Assembly: GCA_016783505.1 (NCBI GenBank)
Contig: JADHWK010000017.1
Span: 1 to 43,607, forward strand
From: Candidatus Zhuqueibacterota bacterium
GTDB lineage: Bacteria > BS750m-G25
DNA length: 43,607 bases
Direction: 5' to 3'
The translations under genes and the position numbers were made by a program. Positions 35,311 through 41,627 of the stretch are shown one piece after another. The notes below the pieces were generated by a model. That model worked only from the letters and a program-made list of their open reading frames with translations. It ran no database searches and was not told where the DNA came from. Position 1 is the first letter of the stretch. The number at the start of each line of letters is the position of its first letter.

Positions 35311-35757
35311 TCATTTTAAGGGGTTGAGGTTGGCGTGGGCAATCCACTGCCAACCGCTGTCTGTCTTCAAAAAGACACTAAGCCTCGGGGCTGGCTTGGT
35401 TGACAGTCGTTTGCCCTCGATCGTCTCCTCCACTGAAACAAAGTAAGTTGCGATGATGACGGGGCCATTTTGAGTCACTTCAAAATTACTCAGAGTATAT
35501 TCGCCAATGTTCAGTCCCCTAAGTAATTCTATCTGTTGCTCCCGATTACGTGCGCCGTCCTCATGCACTGATTGAAAGCCTGGGGCGATCTTCTTTTCAA
35601 GCGCCGCCAAATTCCGCGCTTTCATATCAGCCCACAACTGACGCACCAATTTCTCGCCCAGGGTAGGTTCAGGGGCGGACTGCTCAGCGGTCAGGCGAAC
35701 TTGGCTGACAAACAGAAAGGCGAAGGCAAGCAATAATACTGATTTTAATGTATTCAT
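35311..35757 (-). CDS. Secreted NTF2-like (SnoaL/DUF4440) protein
   Basis: 148 residues. A signal peptide (LKSVLLLAFAFLFVSQVRLTA, cleaved after about residue 24) is followed by a cone-shaped NTF2-like domain: LVRQLWADMKARNLAALEKK, IAPGFQSVHEDGARNREQQI, and the C-terminal WQWIAHANLNPLK. Such domains bind small molecules or act as enzymes; no catalytic residue is certain. AGGAGGGAAAG precedes the ATG. It is a cassette between attC sites C and B, with the same 5' leader as the TIGR04076 cassette. Confidence 0.75.
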   Translation of the reverse strand: MNTLKSVLLLAFAFLFVSQVRLTAEQSAPEPTLGEKLVRQLWADMKARNLAALEKKIAPGFQSVHEDGARNREQQIELLRGLNIGEYTLSNFEVTQNGPVIIATYFVSVEETIEGKRLSTKPAPRLSVFLKTDSGWQWIAHANLNPLK

Positions 35758-35811
35758 CTTTCCCTCCTTTCTACGATTAACCTAAATTCCAAATGTGCAT
35801 CTACCACGAAA

Positions 35812-35874
35812 ATTCCGCAGTTCCTATTAATAGTAAGCGATCTAAAAAGCCCAGAAGCTACCCACGCACCTAAC
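35812..35874 (-). repeat. Shared cassette 5' leader, copy 1
   Basis: On the minus strand GTTAGGTGCGTGGGTAGCTT, CTGGGC, TTTTTAGATCGC and a CGGAATT end. It matches 38866-38934 almost base for base apart from a short indel and stops at the GTTAGG core, where the two attC sites diverge. Confidence 0.75.
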
Positions 35875-36004
35875 GGATTGCTGTTCAGCGGTGCAAGGAC
35901 TACGGCACACTGAACTTCATATTTAAAAAATGACTTTATGCGATGCAACAAACGCAACTAATTCTAAACATTGCCCTTGCATACGTTGTAACCGCTGGTT
36001 AGAC
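35868..36004 (-). repeat. attC site C
   Basis: On the minus strand it begins GTCTAAC and ends GTTAGGT, 137 bp: both cores fit RYYYAAC/GTTRRRY. Arms AGCGGT (35887-35892) with ACCGCT (35991-35996) and TGCAAGG with CCTTGCA (35975-35981) pair, leaving unpaired bases on one side as in attC hairpins. Confidence 0.8.
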
Positions 36005-36041
36005 ATGATCTATTATGACAAAATTAGAAATAAATCATAAA

Positions 36042-36830
36042 TTATTTTTCACTCAATAATAGTTCAGGTAATTCCCAAGATTTTCTATACTCGATAAAGA
36101 GTTGTTTTGTAAATTGTACTAAAATTGGATTTTTCAATGCGTCCAACCAATAAATAATATCTTTCATAGCTGAAGGAGCCATAGCTGTACAACCAGAGGT
36201 TGAATCTGTAGGACTAGACCAATTATGTAAGAAAATGCATGATCCAGCGCCTTTCTTACTGGGATTTTTATTATGATCAACCACAACACCCAACTCATAC
36301 CATATATCTGACAGACGCATTTTTTCAGACGAATGCCAATCAACGTTTTCAACTTCATTTCGGAGGACAATTAAATTATAGTACCTTGAATTCACGTCAT
36401 CCACACATTCCAGCATTTCGGTAACGTGAATATAAGGGATTTTTATACTATACATTTTTTCTACTGGAGAATAGGCAAATGCAGAACTCAACGTGAAAAC
36501 TCCTGCTGGACTTCTTCCATCTCCTTCTCTTTTAATTGGAATGTTTGTAGTATCTAATCTGTGCAATCCTATTCCCCAACCAAGTCCATTTTTCCCTATA
36601 ATAACATGTATTTTATCAACCAACTTATTCCAATCAGTTTCAGCATTATCGCGCTCAAAACGAAATAGAATCCCATTAGATTTCTTAAATGATTCAATTA
36701 TAACTAAAATCATCTGGCGACTAGATGAAGGGATTGGCGAAGTATTTTTAATTTGAGCAAAACAGAGTGAATTATTTAGAAGTGTAATAATAAGATAAAA
36801 TGAAAATTTCTTGGTTGCAGAAAAAGACAT
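36042..36830 (-). CDS. L,D-transpeptidase (YkuD) family protein, exported
   Basis: 262 residues from the ATG at 36830. The frame can open 20 codons earlier, but those codons lie in attC site D, and the inner start gives a clean signal peptide (KKFSFYLIITLLNNSLCFAQ). The YkuD signature is split as HNWSSPTDSTSGCTAM (His and catalytic Cys, about residues 200-215) with GDGRSPAGVFTL upstream. It would form or remodel 3-3 peptidoglycan links or attach proteins in the periplasm. It is a cassette gene between attC sites D and C. Confidence 0.8.
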   Translation of the reverse strand: MSFSATKKFSFYLIITLLNNSLCFAQIKNTSPIPSSSRQMILVIIESFKKSNGILFRFERDNAETDWNKLVDKIHVIIGKNGLGWGIGLHRLDTTNIPIKREGDGRSPAGVFTLSSAFAYSPVEKMYSIKIPYIHVTEMLECVDDVNSRYYNLIVLRNEVENVDWHSSEKMRLSDIWYELGVVVDHNKNPSKKGAGSCIFLHNWSSPTDSTSGCTAMAPSAMKDIIYWLDALKNPILVQFTKQLFIEYRKSWELPELLLSEK

Positions 36831-36851
36831 TTTTCTATTCTTCTTTAATAG

Positions 36852-36982
36852 GTCTAACGTTAAAATAAGCTGCTGGAACATACGGCGCACTGTATTTCAA
36901 TATTTTAAAAAACGTTTTGCGTGCACTGAAAATACAAATTCGCACATCGCTGTTCCAGACAGCTTAATTTTGATTGTTATAA
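36852..36982 (-). repeat. attC site D
   Basis: On the minus strand it begins TTATAAC and ends GTTAGAC, 131 bp. Arms AAGCTG (36867-36872) with CAGCTT (36960-36965) and TGGAACA (36874-36880) with TGTTCCA (36951-36957) are perfect. The spacers between them are one base on one side and two on the other, the extrahelical asymmetry expected of attC. Confidence 0.85.
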
Positions 36983-37002
36983 GGTATTTACCACAAAATA
37001 TA

Positions 37003-38235
37003 TTATTTTAATAAAACTAATTTTCGCGATTCTATAAAGCCCTTGTCCGTTTGTAATCTAGAATAATATATTCCACTGGCAAAACCACTAGCATCCCATT
37101 CCACATTATGATTACCTGCTGACTGTTTTGTGGATACCAACGTTGCCACCTTTTGACCAAGAAGATTGTAAATACTAATATCTACTTTGCTGATACTTGA
37201 TAATTGATATTCGATAGTTGTTACCGGATTGAATGGATTGGGATAATTTTGAAGCAAGGCAAAGCCTTCGGGAATTTCATTCTGTGAATCTCCAACCGAC
37301 GCGATTGCTCTCAGCTCCTCGATCACTTGGCTGCTCACCCAGTATGGATTGCCGTCCCATTGTTGATGCCGGTCGGAATGGAAAAACAGATACAATCCGT
37401 CGGGTGACACGAATGGTGCATTTTCCTGGGCAGAAGAGTTCACCGGCTCACCCATGTTTAAGGCGGGCGTCCATGAGCCGTCCGCCTTCTTGAAACTAAT
37501 GTATAAATCCGCCCCTCCATATCCCCCTGGACGATGGGATTCAAAGATCAAGTATTCATCGTCAGGATCGATATACGGTCCCAACTCCATGGATGATGAA
37601 TTGATGTTATCATCCAGCCTTTCAGGCGCTGAGTATATGCCGTTCACGCACCTGATGCAATAAATATCGGGATCCTGATTTCCAATCACCTCCATCCGCA
37701 AATAGAGGGTACCGTCCTTGGTGGCCGAAACCTCCCAGCCGCCGCCCAGGTTAGCAGGCCAAGGGAAATTGACTACCGTCGGAGTGGACCAACCGGTTTG
37801 TGTCCGTGTCGAAGTCCAGATCGATCCGCCGGGTCTATCGGAAATGAAATAAACGGTATTCCCGCTATCCGTAAAGGATGGGCTCGCAGTCATGAATCCT
37901 TCGGCAAATGAGGGCGTTTGAGGATCCGTCCACACATTGTCAACCATTTCCATGTAACGGATTCGAATCCCCTGATAATTGGCAGGCACATAAATGTCCA
38001 TATAAAACTCATTGCCGTCCTGCGTGAATGCCAGGGCGCCGTGCCACCACCAATCCGCATTCGACCGCAACTGGTTGGGTACGAACATTTGTGGCGTATT
38101 CCCCGGCGGCGCTTGCCCGAGATACGGCCCGGTGAGTTGTTGACCGAACGATAAACCAATACCACAGACAAAAATAGCAAATACGACCGTCAATAAAACA
38201 ACGGTCGTTACCGATGGAATGTTTTTCTTCTTCAT
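37003..38235 (-). CDS. Secreted PD40-like beta-propeller protein with T9SS sorting domain
   Basis: 410 residues. Signal peptide (VVLLTVVFAIFVCGIGLSFG) then repeated PD40/WD40-like strands with Asp-Glu-x-Tyr/Leu-x-Phe-x-Ser-x-Arg units: SPSFTDSGNTVYFISDRPGG, DDEYLIFESHRPGGYGGADL, DGLYLFFHSDRHQQWDG. The last 85 residues are a type A Por sorting domain: ALLQNYPNPFNPVTTIEYQL, then VDISIYNLLGQKVATLV and SGIYYSRLQT...ESRKLVLLK. It should be exported by the type IX system and anchored or released at the surface. GGAGAGAT precedes the ATG. It is a single-gene cassette between attC sites E and D. Confidence 0.88.
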   Translation of the reverse strand: MKKKNIPSVTTVVLLTVVFAIFVCGIGLSFGQQLTGPYLGQAPPGNTPQMFVPNQLRSNADWWWHGALAFTQDGNEFYMDIYVPANYQGIRIRYMEMVDNVWTDPQTPSFAEGFMTASPSFTDSGNTVYFISDRPGGSIWTSTRTQTGWSTPTVVNFPWPANLGGGWEVSATKDGTLYLRMEVIGNQDPDIYCIRCVNGIYSAPERLDDNINSSSMELGPYIDPDDEYLIFESHRPGGYGGADLYISFKKADGSWTPALNMGEPVNSSAQENAPFVSPDGLYLFFHSDRHQQWDGNPYWVSSQVIEELRAIASVGDSQNEIPEGFALLQNYPNPFNPVTTIEYQLSSISKVDISIYNLLGQKVATLVSTKQSAGNHNVEWDASGFASGIYYSRLQTDKGFIESRKLVLLK

Positions 38236-38332
38236 AAATATCTCTCCTGTTAATCATTTGATTTTTTCTAGAGTTTGCACATATGACATATATTCCTGAG
38301 ACAAGCATTCAAAAAAAAGTGTTATCTTTTCA

Positions 38333-38459
38333 TTATAACGTTTCGCATAACGGGCAAAACCGCTAAACGCGATAATAATGAAAGCAGACTTTAGACATAA
38401 AATTCAGAAACACTTAAAACGCTGCAGCGGTTTTGTCCCTGTTCAAACGATTGTTAGGT
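38333..38459 (-). repeat. attC site E
   Basis: On the minus strand it begins ACCTAAC and ends GTTATAA, 127 bp. Arms GGG (38352-38354) with CCC (38437-38439), AAAACCGCT (38356-38364) with AGCGGTTTT (38426-38434) and an outer CGTTT/AAACG are complementary, with one base unpaired on one side and two on the other. Confidence 0.85.
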
Positions 38460-38537
38460 CATCAGTTGTTAGTTCCTTGCCAGGCATTGCAAGAACGCGT
38501 ATCCCAGACTCCTTTCTATAATGCCACCATTACATGA

Positions 38538-38804
38538 TCAATCAATACGGCTTAACTTAAGCGTGATACCACACGGATCAGGGCAGTGGATTACAGCAAC
38601 CCCATTCTCGTCTTCCCAGGGGAAGTCCCCGCCATAACAAAGGGTCATTAGATAAGGAGCGATTGCTTCCCAAGCACCCAGACAGATCCCCTCAGGAGTT
38701 GTCTCATCTACCTTGAACACCTGGCCAACGACGTGAATGCCGCCTTGGCATACTCCGTCTTTGACTGTGATACTAACAGGCACTTGTGTTTTGTTATCTT
38801 TCAT
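38538..38804 (-). CDS. TIGR04076 family protein
   Basis: 88 residues. Members of this small family of unknown function share V...GVCQGGIHVVGQVFKVDETT, PEGICLGAWEAIAPYLMTLC and the HCPDPCGITLKL end with conserved cysteines, all seen here. The cysteine pattern suggests metal or cluster binding. AGGAG precedes the ATG. It is a cassette gene between sites F and E, with the leader also found before the NTF2-like gene. Confidence 0.75.
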   Translation of the reverse strand: MKDNKTQVPVSITVKDGVCQGGIHVVGQVFKVDETTPEGICLGAWEAIAPYLMTLCYGGDFPWEDENGVAVIHCPDPCGITLKLSRID

Positions 38805-38865
38805 ACTACGGGCTCCTAATGGCCGGGAGCTGAGCGGCGTCGGAACCTATTCTCCAATCTAAAAA

Positions 38866-38934
38866 ATCCGCAGTTCCTTTCAACCTACCAATATTAAACG
38901 ATCTAAAAACCCAGAAGCTACCCACGCGCCTAAC
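38866..38934 (-). repeat. Shared cassette 5' leader, copy 2
   Basis: Counterpart of 35812-35874, starting at GTTAGGC on the minus strand and ending near CGGATT. It may supply a promoter or ribosome-entry region to the cassette gene. Confidence 0.75.
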
Positions 38935-38970
38935 GACCACTGCTAACAGGCGCCGGGTAATCCTAAGACA
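38928..38970 (-). repeat. Partial attC-like site F
   Basis: Ends GTTAGGC on the minus strand with the inner GCGCCTGTTAGCAGTGGTC half, but no convincing RYYYAAC partner; the opposite half seems lost or replaced by the 3' end of the HEPN-like gene. Confidence 0.45.
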
Positions 38971-38975
38971 TGAAC

Positions 38976-39674
38976 TCATGCCTCAACTAAAAGCGTCCCG
39001 TTTATGACATTTTTAGACTTAACTTTCTTTTGTTTTTTTATTTGTTTTTTTTTTTTAATCATGCTGCGAATTTTCGATTTTGTCCCCATCAAAATATATT
39101 TCGACTGATAACTTTTTAAATATTTAACGGTCTTATCATAATCTTCTAATATTTTTGTGATATCATCATTATTAGAATCATCTTGATCCGGGTCGAAGTA
39201 TTTCCATTTATAATGAACAAATGCATTTCTGTGCTCCATCAATTGGAGCATCCTTAATTTATGATCATTGTGGAGGGGTTTAAAATTAAAAATTTCTAGT
39301 AGCCATGTAATTTTACCTATAAAAGAAACACTACGGATTATGTCCTTTATAACACTATATTTTATACCTTGCCTCCTACAAACTGATGAAATAATTCCAT
39401 TAATCCAATGTTCAGTCCATACTGCATACAGTAAACAAGATAAGTGTGGCTTCCCCAAGTTTCTGAATTCTCGTGCATTATTTAAAATGTCGGAAATATG
39501 ATCAATGGAAATTTCAAACCGAATGTTATTTAATTTGGGTAGATATTTTTCAAAGTATTTTTTAATTATAAGATGAAGTTCTTCAGGAGTTTTTTCTGAT
39601 GGATCTATCGTCCCATCGGCAATCATGCCTTCTAAAATACACCATACAAGTTCTTTCTCATAAGATTTTTTCAT
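38976..39674 (-). CDS. HEPN-like protein with RX4H motif, cassette gene
   Basis: 232 residues, almost all alpha-helical, very basic at the C-terminus (KSKIRSMIKKKKQIKKQKKV). HRNAFVHYKWK around residues 145-155 contains R-N-A-F-V-H, the RX4H arrangement of HEPN ribonucleases. The preceding segment (LLYAVWTEHWINGIISSVC) fits the first HEPN helices. No other family is recognised. It lies between attC sites G and F. It could be an abortive-infection or toxin-type RNase; no antitoxin is next to it. Confidence 0.6.
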   Translation of the reverse strand: MKKSYEKELVWCILEGMIADGTIDPSEKTPEELHLIIKKYFEKYLPKLNNIRFEISIDHISDILNNAREFRNLGKPHLSCLLYAVWTEHWINGIISSVCRRQGIKYSVIKDIIRSVSFIGKITWLLEIFNFKPLHNDHKLRMLQLMEHRNAFVHYKWKYFDPDQDDSNNDDITKILEDYDKTVKYLKSYQSKYILMGTKSKIRSMIKKKKQIKKQKKVKSKNVINGTLLVEA

Positions 39675-39708
39675 GAATTCAGAAATTTTGTTAGAAACCT
39701 TAGGTTAA

Positions 39709-39838
39709 GTCTAACGTTTTCGGCATCACCGGCCGAAACGCCAAGAGCAACTATCACGATTGATGTTATTCCACCAAACTTACAAACGCGGAATCAATGG
39801 ACCGCGGTTCGATCCGACTGCAGTTTTGTGTTATATGC
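39709..39838 (-). repeat. attC-like site G
   Basis: On the minus strand it begins GCATATAAC and ends GTTAGAC, 130 bp. CGAACCGC pairs with GCGTTTCG with one mismatch; the centre holds ATTGATGTTATTCC and GGAATCAAT. The arms are weaker than in C, D and E. Confidence 0.6.
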
Positions 39839-39932
39839 TCAAAAATAAATCTGAGTATTTATCCTTCTCTTCCGGACTAAGATCATGAACTCTAGTTCTT
39901 GAGGACAAATCCATAAACATGCCTTCAGTCAT
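39831..39932 (-). CDS. Possible small cassette peptide, 33 aa
   Basis: MTEGMFMDLSSRTRVHDLSP continues for 13 more residues and stops inside the first core of attC site G, a common placement for cassette genes. AAAGGA lies nine bases before the ATG. No homology is known to me, and such a short frame may arise by chance. Confidence 0.35.
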   Translation of the reverse strand: MTEGMFMDLSSRTRVHDLSPEEKDKYSDLFLSI

Positions 39933-40075
39933 GAAAAAATTTCCTTTATCGGCTAAGAATATCTAGTTTGTGTTTCTCCTGACAAATTCAACGAAGCACC
40001 TTGTTTAGACACAGTATAATAACGCCAACCCAAAACTGACTTCCCTAACCGCAATTTTAGGCATCTATGATTTTT
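39933..40075. other. Non-coding part of the H-G cassette
   Basis: About 140 bp between the membrane protein gene and the small peptide. I see no feature beyond AT-rich DNA. Confidence 0.35.
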
Positions 40076-40678
40076 CTATGTTGTTGCTATTCTTTTAGAA
40101 ACAGCGGCCATAAGTCCATAATATCCGTATGCAAGTACTAAAATAAAAATTATTTGAAGAGGGAAGAAAATATATGTTTTTAAAGACTTCCAAACTGTTC
40201 CTTCCATTAAGGCCGTTTTTATTACAATTACTTTATCGGCATATTGATTTTTATGCGCACGACTTAATTCATCAAAAATAGAAAATTCTTCGGTAAAGTA
40301 TTGTTGCAGGGTTATTGAGTCGTTCTCAAGCTTCCTGTTTAAATCAGCCAGATTAGTATCTTGATACGACATAGATTTAAAACTCGAAATTATTCTATTC
40401 TTAATAATTTTTTGATTTTCTTGTGAAAACCGTTCAAAGGGTATAAACTGTTTGAAAGCAGCAAATTCACTGCTTAATTGATCGTTGGCGGAGACTTGCA
40501 GAAGATTGGAAGCTCCCAATATTTCCAGAAAAACTGAATTCTGATATTCACTAATACGAAAATCCGCATATTGAATCAGAACCGATGAAACGAAAACAAA
40601 AATTAAGGAAATGATCTGTAGTCGGAGGATTCTAACCTCTTCGATGACTCTCATAATTTCCTCCGCTTTTTGCTTCAT
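40076..40678 (-). CDS. Two-helix membrane protein, 200 aa, unknown, cassette gene
   Basis: One membrane helix near the start (ILRLQIISLIFVFVSSVLI, about 17-35) and one near the end (YIFFPLQIIFILVLAYGYYG, about 168-187) enclose some 130 residues of charged helix with NRKLENDSITLQQYFTEEFS. The central part should be periplasmic or cytoplasmic depending on orientation. The ATG lies about ten bases after the GTTAGGC core of site H. No family is recognised; the layout recalls sensory or effector membrane proteins of defence genes, without firm evidence. Confidence 0.65.
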   Translation of the reverse strand: MKQKAEEIMRVIEEVRILRLQIISLIFVFVSSVLIQYADFRISEYQNSVFLEILGASNLLQVSANDQLSSEFAAFKQFIPFERFSQENQKIIKNRIISSFKSMSYQDTNLADLNRKLENDSITLQQYFTEEFSIFDELSRAHKNQYADKVIVIKTALMEGTVWKSLKTYIFFPLQIIFILVLAYGYYGLMAAVSKRIATT

Positions 40679-40687
40679 CCATTATTT

Positions 40688-40740
40688 GCCTAACATATTT
40701 TTGACTGCCCAATTACCGTGTTATAACATGGCGTTTAGGC
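40688..40740 (-). repeat. attC-like site H
   Basis: On the minus strand it begins GCCTAAAC (one extra A) and ends GTTAGGC, 53 bp, at the short limit for attC. It is the last site of the array, 60 bp from the nfeD 3'-end copy 1. Confidence 0.5.
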
Positions 40741-40798
40741 CGAATAAACGGCGTTCCAAAGAAATGAGCGAGAAAGAAATCCGTCAATATTATTCCCC

Positions 40799-41040
40799 GA
40801 CAATTAACCTTCCTTAAACCGTTCCACCTTAAGGGTCATCCGCTCCACGCCGATGACCCTGACCTTTGTTCCCGCCTTTATAGTCCGGGCGCTGGTGGCG
40901 TTCCATATCTCACCATGAACGGATACACTGCCGTCCTTAAAAACATTAGTGCGGGCCTCGCCGATCTCCCCCACCAGTCCCTCAGTCCCGGTGGCCACCT
41001 GGCGTTTATGGGCCCGTAAGCCCATGGACAGGGCGAAGAT
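40799..41040 (-). pseudogene. Copy 1 of the nfeD 3' end (73 codons)
   Basis: A frame of 73 codons (41025 to 40804) encodes the C-terminal OB-fold domain of NfeD with four differences from the intact protein (for example GLRAHKRQVATG for ALRAHKRQVSTG). DNA identity continues a few codons upstream of the ATG, ends abruptly at 41040 and includes about 5 bp after the stop. There is no ribosome site and no membrane segment, so it is probably a silent duplicate, though a free soluble OB domain is possible. Confidence 0.8.
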
Positions 41041-41093
41041 ATGGTTGCTACCAATTCCGTCTGAAATATTTCTTCAACAGCAAGGATGATTAA

Positions 41094-41121
41094 TGGCCCT
41101 AGGTTTGGAAACCCAGGGCCA
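41094..41121 (-). terminator. Hairpin after the small membrane gene
   Basis: TGGCCCT-A-GGTTT / AAACC-C-AGGGCCA, twelve pairs with symmetrical single mismatches, 35 bp after the stop of the 62-residue gene. There is no T-tract, so termination is uncertain. Confidence 0.4.
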
Positions 41122-41155
41122 CCCGCGAAATTAGTATCGAACTGTGCTTAATTGG

Positions 41156-41344
41156 CTACTTCTCAACCAACTTCTTAAAGGAAAAGCCAATTGCAAGGCA
41201 CATTCCAATTGCCAGAGCCCAGATACCAATAATGTTCAAAAGCATAGTACCATTGGCAAGACCAATAGTAATCAGTACTAATCCCCCAATTAGGAAGATG
41301 TGAGAGATTATCCATTGGGCGATAGTTAATACTTTTAAACCCAT
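41156..41344 (-). CDS. Small two-helix membrane protein, 62 aa, unknown
   Basis: Starts GLKVLTIAQWIISHIFLIGG and has two hydrophobic segments (about 9-28 and 31-54), ending in FKKLVEK. TAGGAGG stands well placed before the ATG. It lies between intact nfeD and its first 3'-end copy, so it may be native downstream of nfeD or part of the rearrangement. No family is recognised. Confidence 0.65.
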   Translation of the reverse strand: MGLKVLTIAQWIISHIFLIGGLVLITIGLANGTMLLNIIGIWALAIGMCLAIGFSFKKLVEK

Positions 41345-41627
41345 TGTTAAAACCTCCTATGTGTTTGTTTTATTAAAATCTCAATTTTTCTTTACTTTAA
41401 ACCATGCTAATATTATAACTAAGAACTTCCTGCTGGGGGGCTCCTTTCGTGGATGTTTCTAATATTCAGAATTTTTACTTTCACAATCATTCAAAAAAGG
41501 CTTGTAAAATACCTTGCATAGATATTGATATTAGGTATGGGTGTCAAAAGTCCACTTGTTCTTTAAAATTACATACCTAACTAACCCCATAATTTGGGAT
41601 AAATCTAATATTTTTTTATCCTGACAA
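41345..41627. other. Region between nfeD and the small membrane gene
   Basis: 283 bp. 41566-41627 is the nfeD downstream flank also found in copy 2. On the minus strand TTGACA with 17 bp to a weak TATCTA could be a promoter for the small gene. No gene is seen. Confidence 0.45.

Larger units (their letters stand above)
33637..40740 (-). mobile_element. Integron cassette array (CALIN-like, no integrase in view)
   Basis: Eight attC-like sites (A-H) about 0.5-1.5 kb apart separate genes that all lie on the minus strand and start shortly after a GTTRRRY core. The genes are small, unrelated and AT-rich. No tyrosine recombinase is encoded in the window. The array lies between slipin/glycan genes and nfeD, and copies of the nfeD 3' end flank it on both sides. 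Confidence 0.75.

Noticed and set aside
36831-36890. N-terminal 20 codons of the L,D-transpeptidase frame
   Set aside because: They lie within attC site D and would place charged residues before a clean signal peptide; the inner ATG is the better start.
39800-39820. GGTTCGATCC resembling a tRNA T-arm inside site G
   Set aside because: No acceptor stem, anticodon arm or D-arm can be built around it; it is part of an attC-like palindrome.
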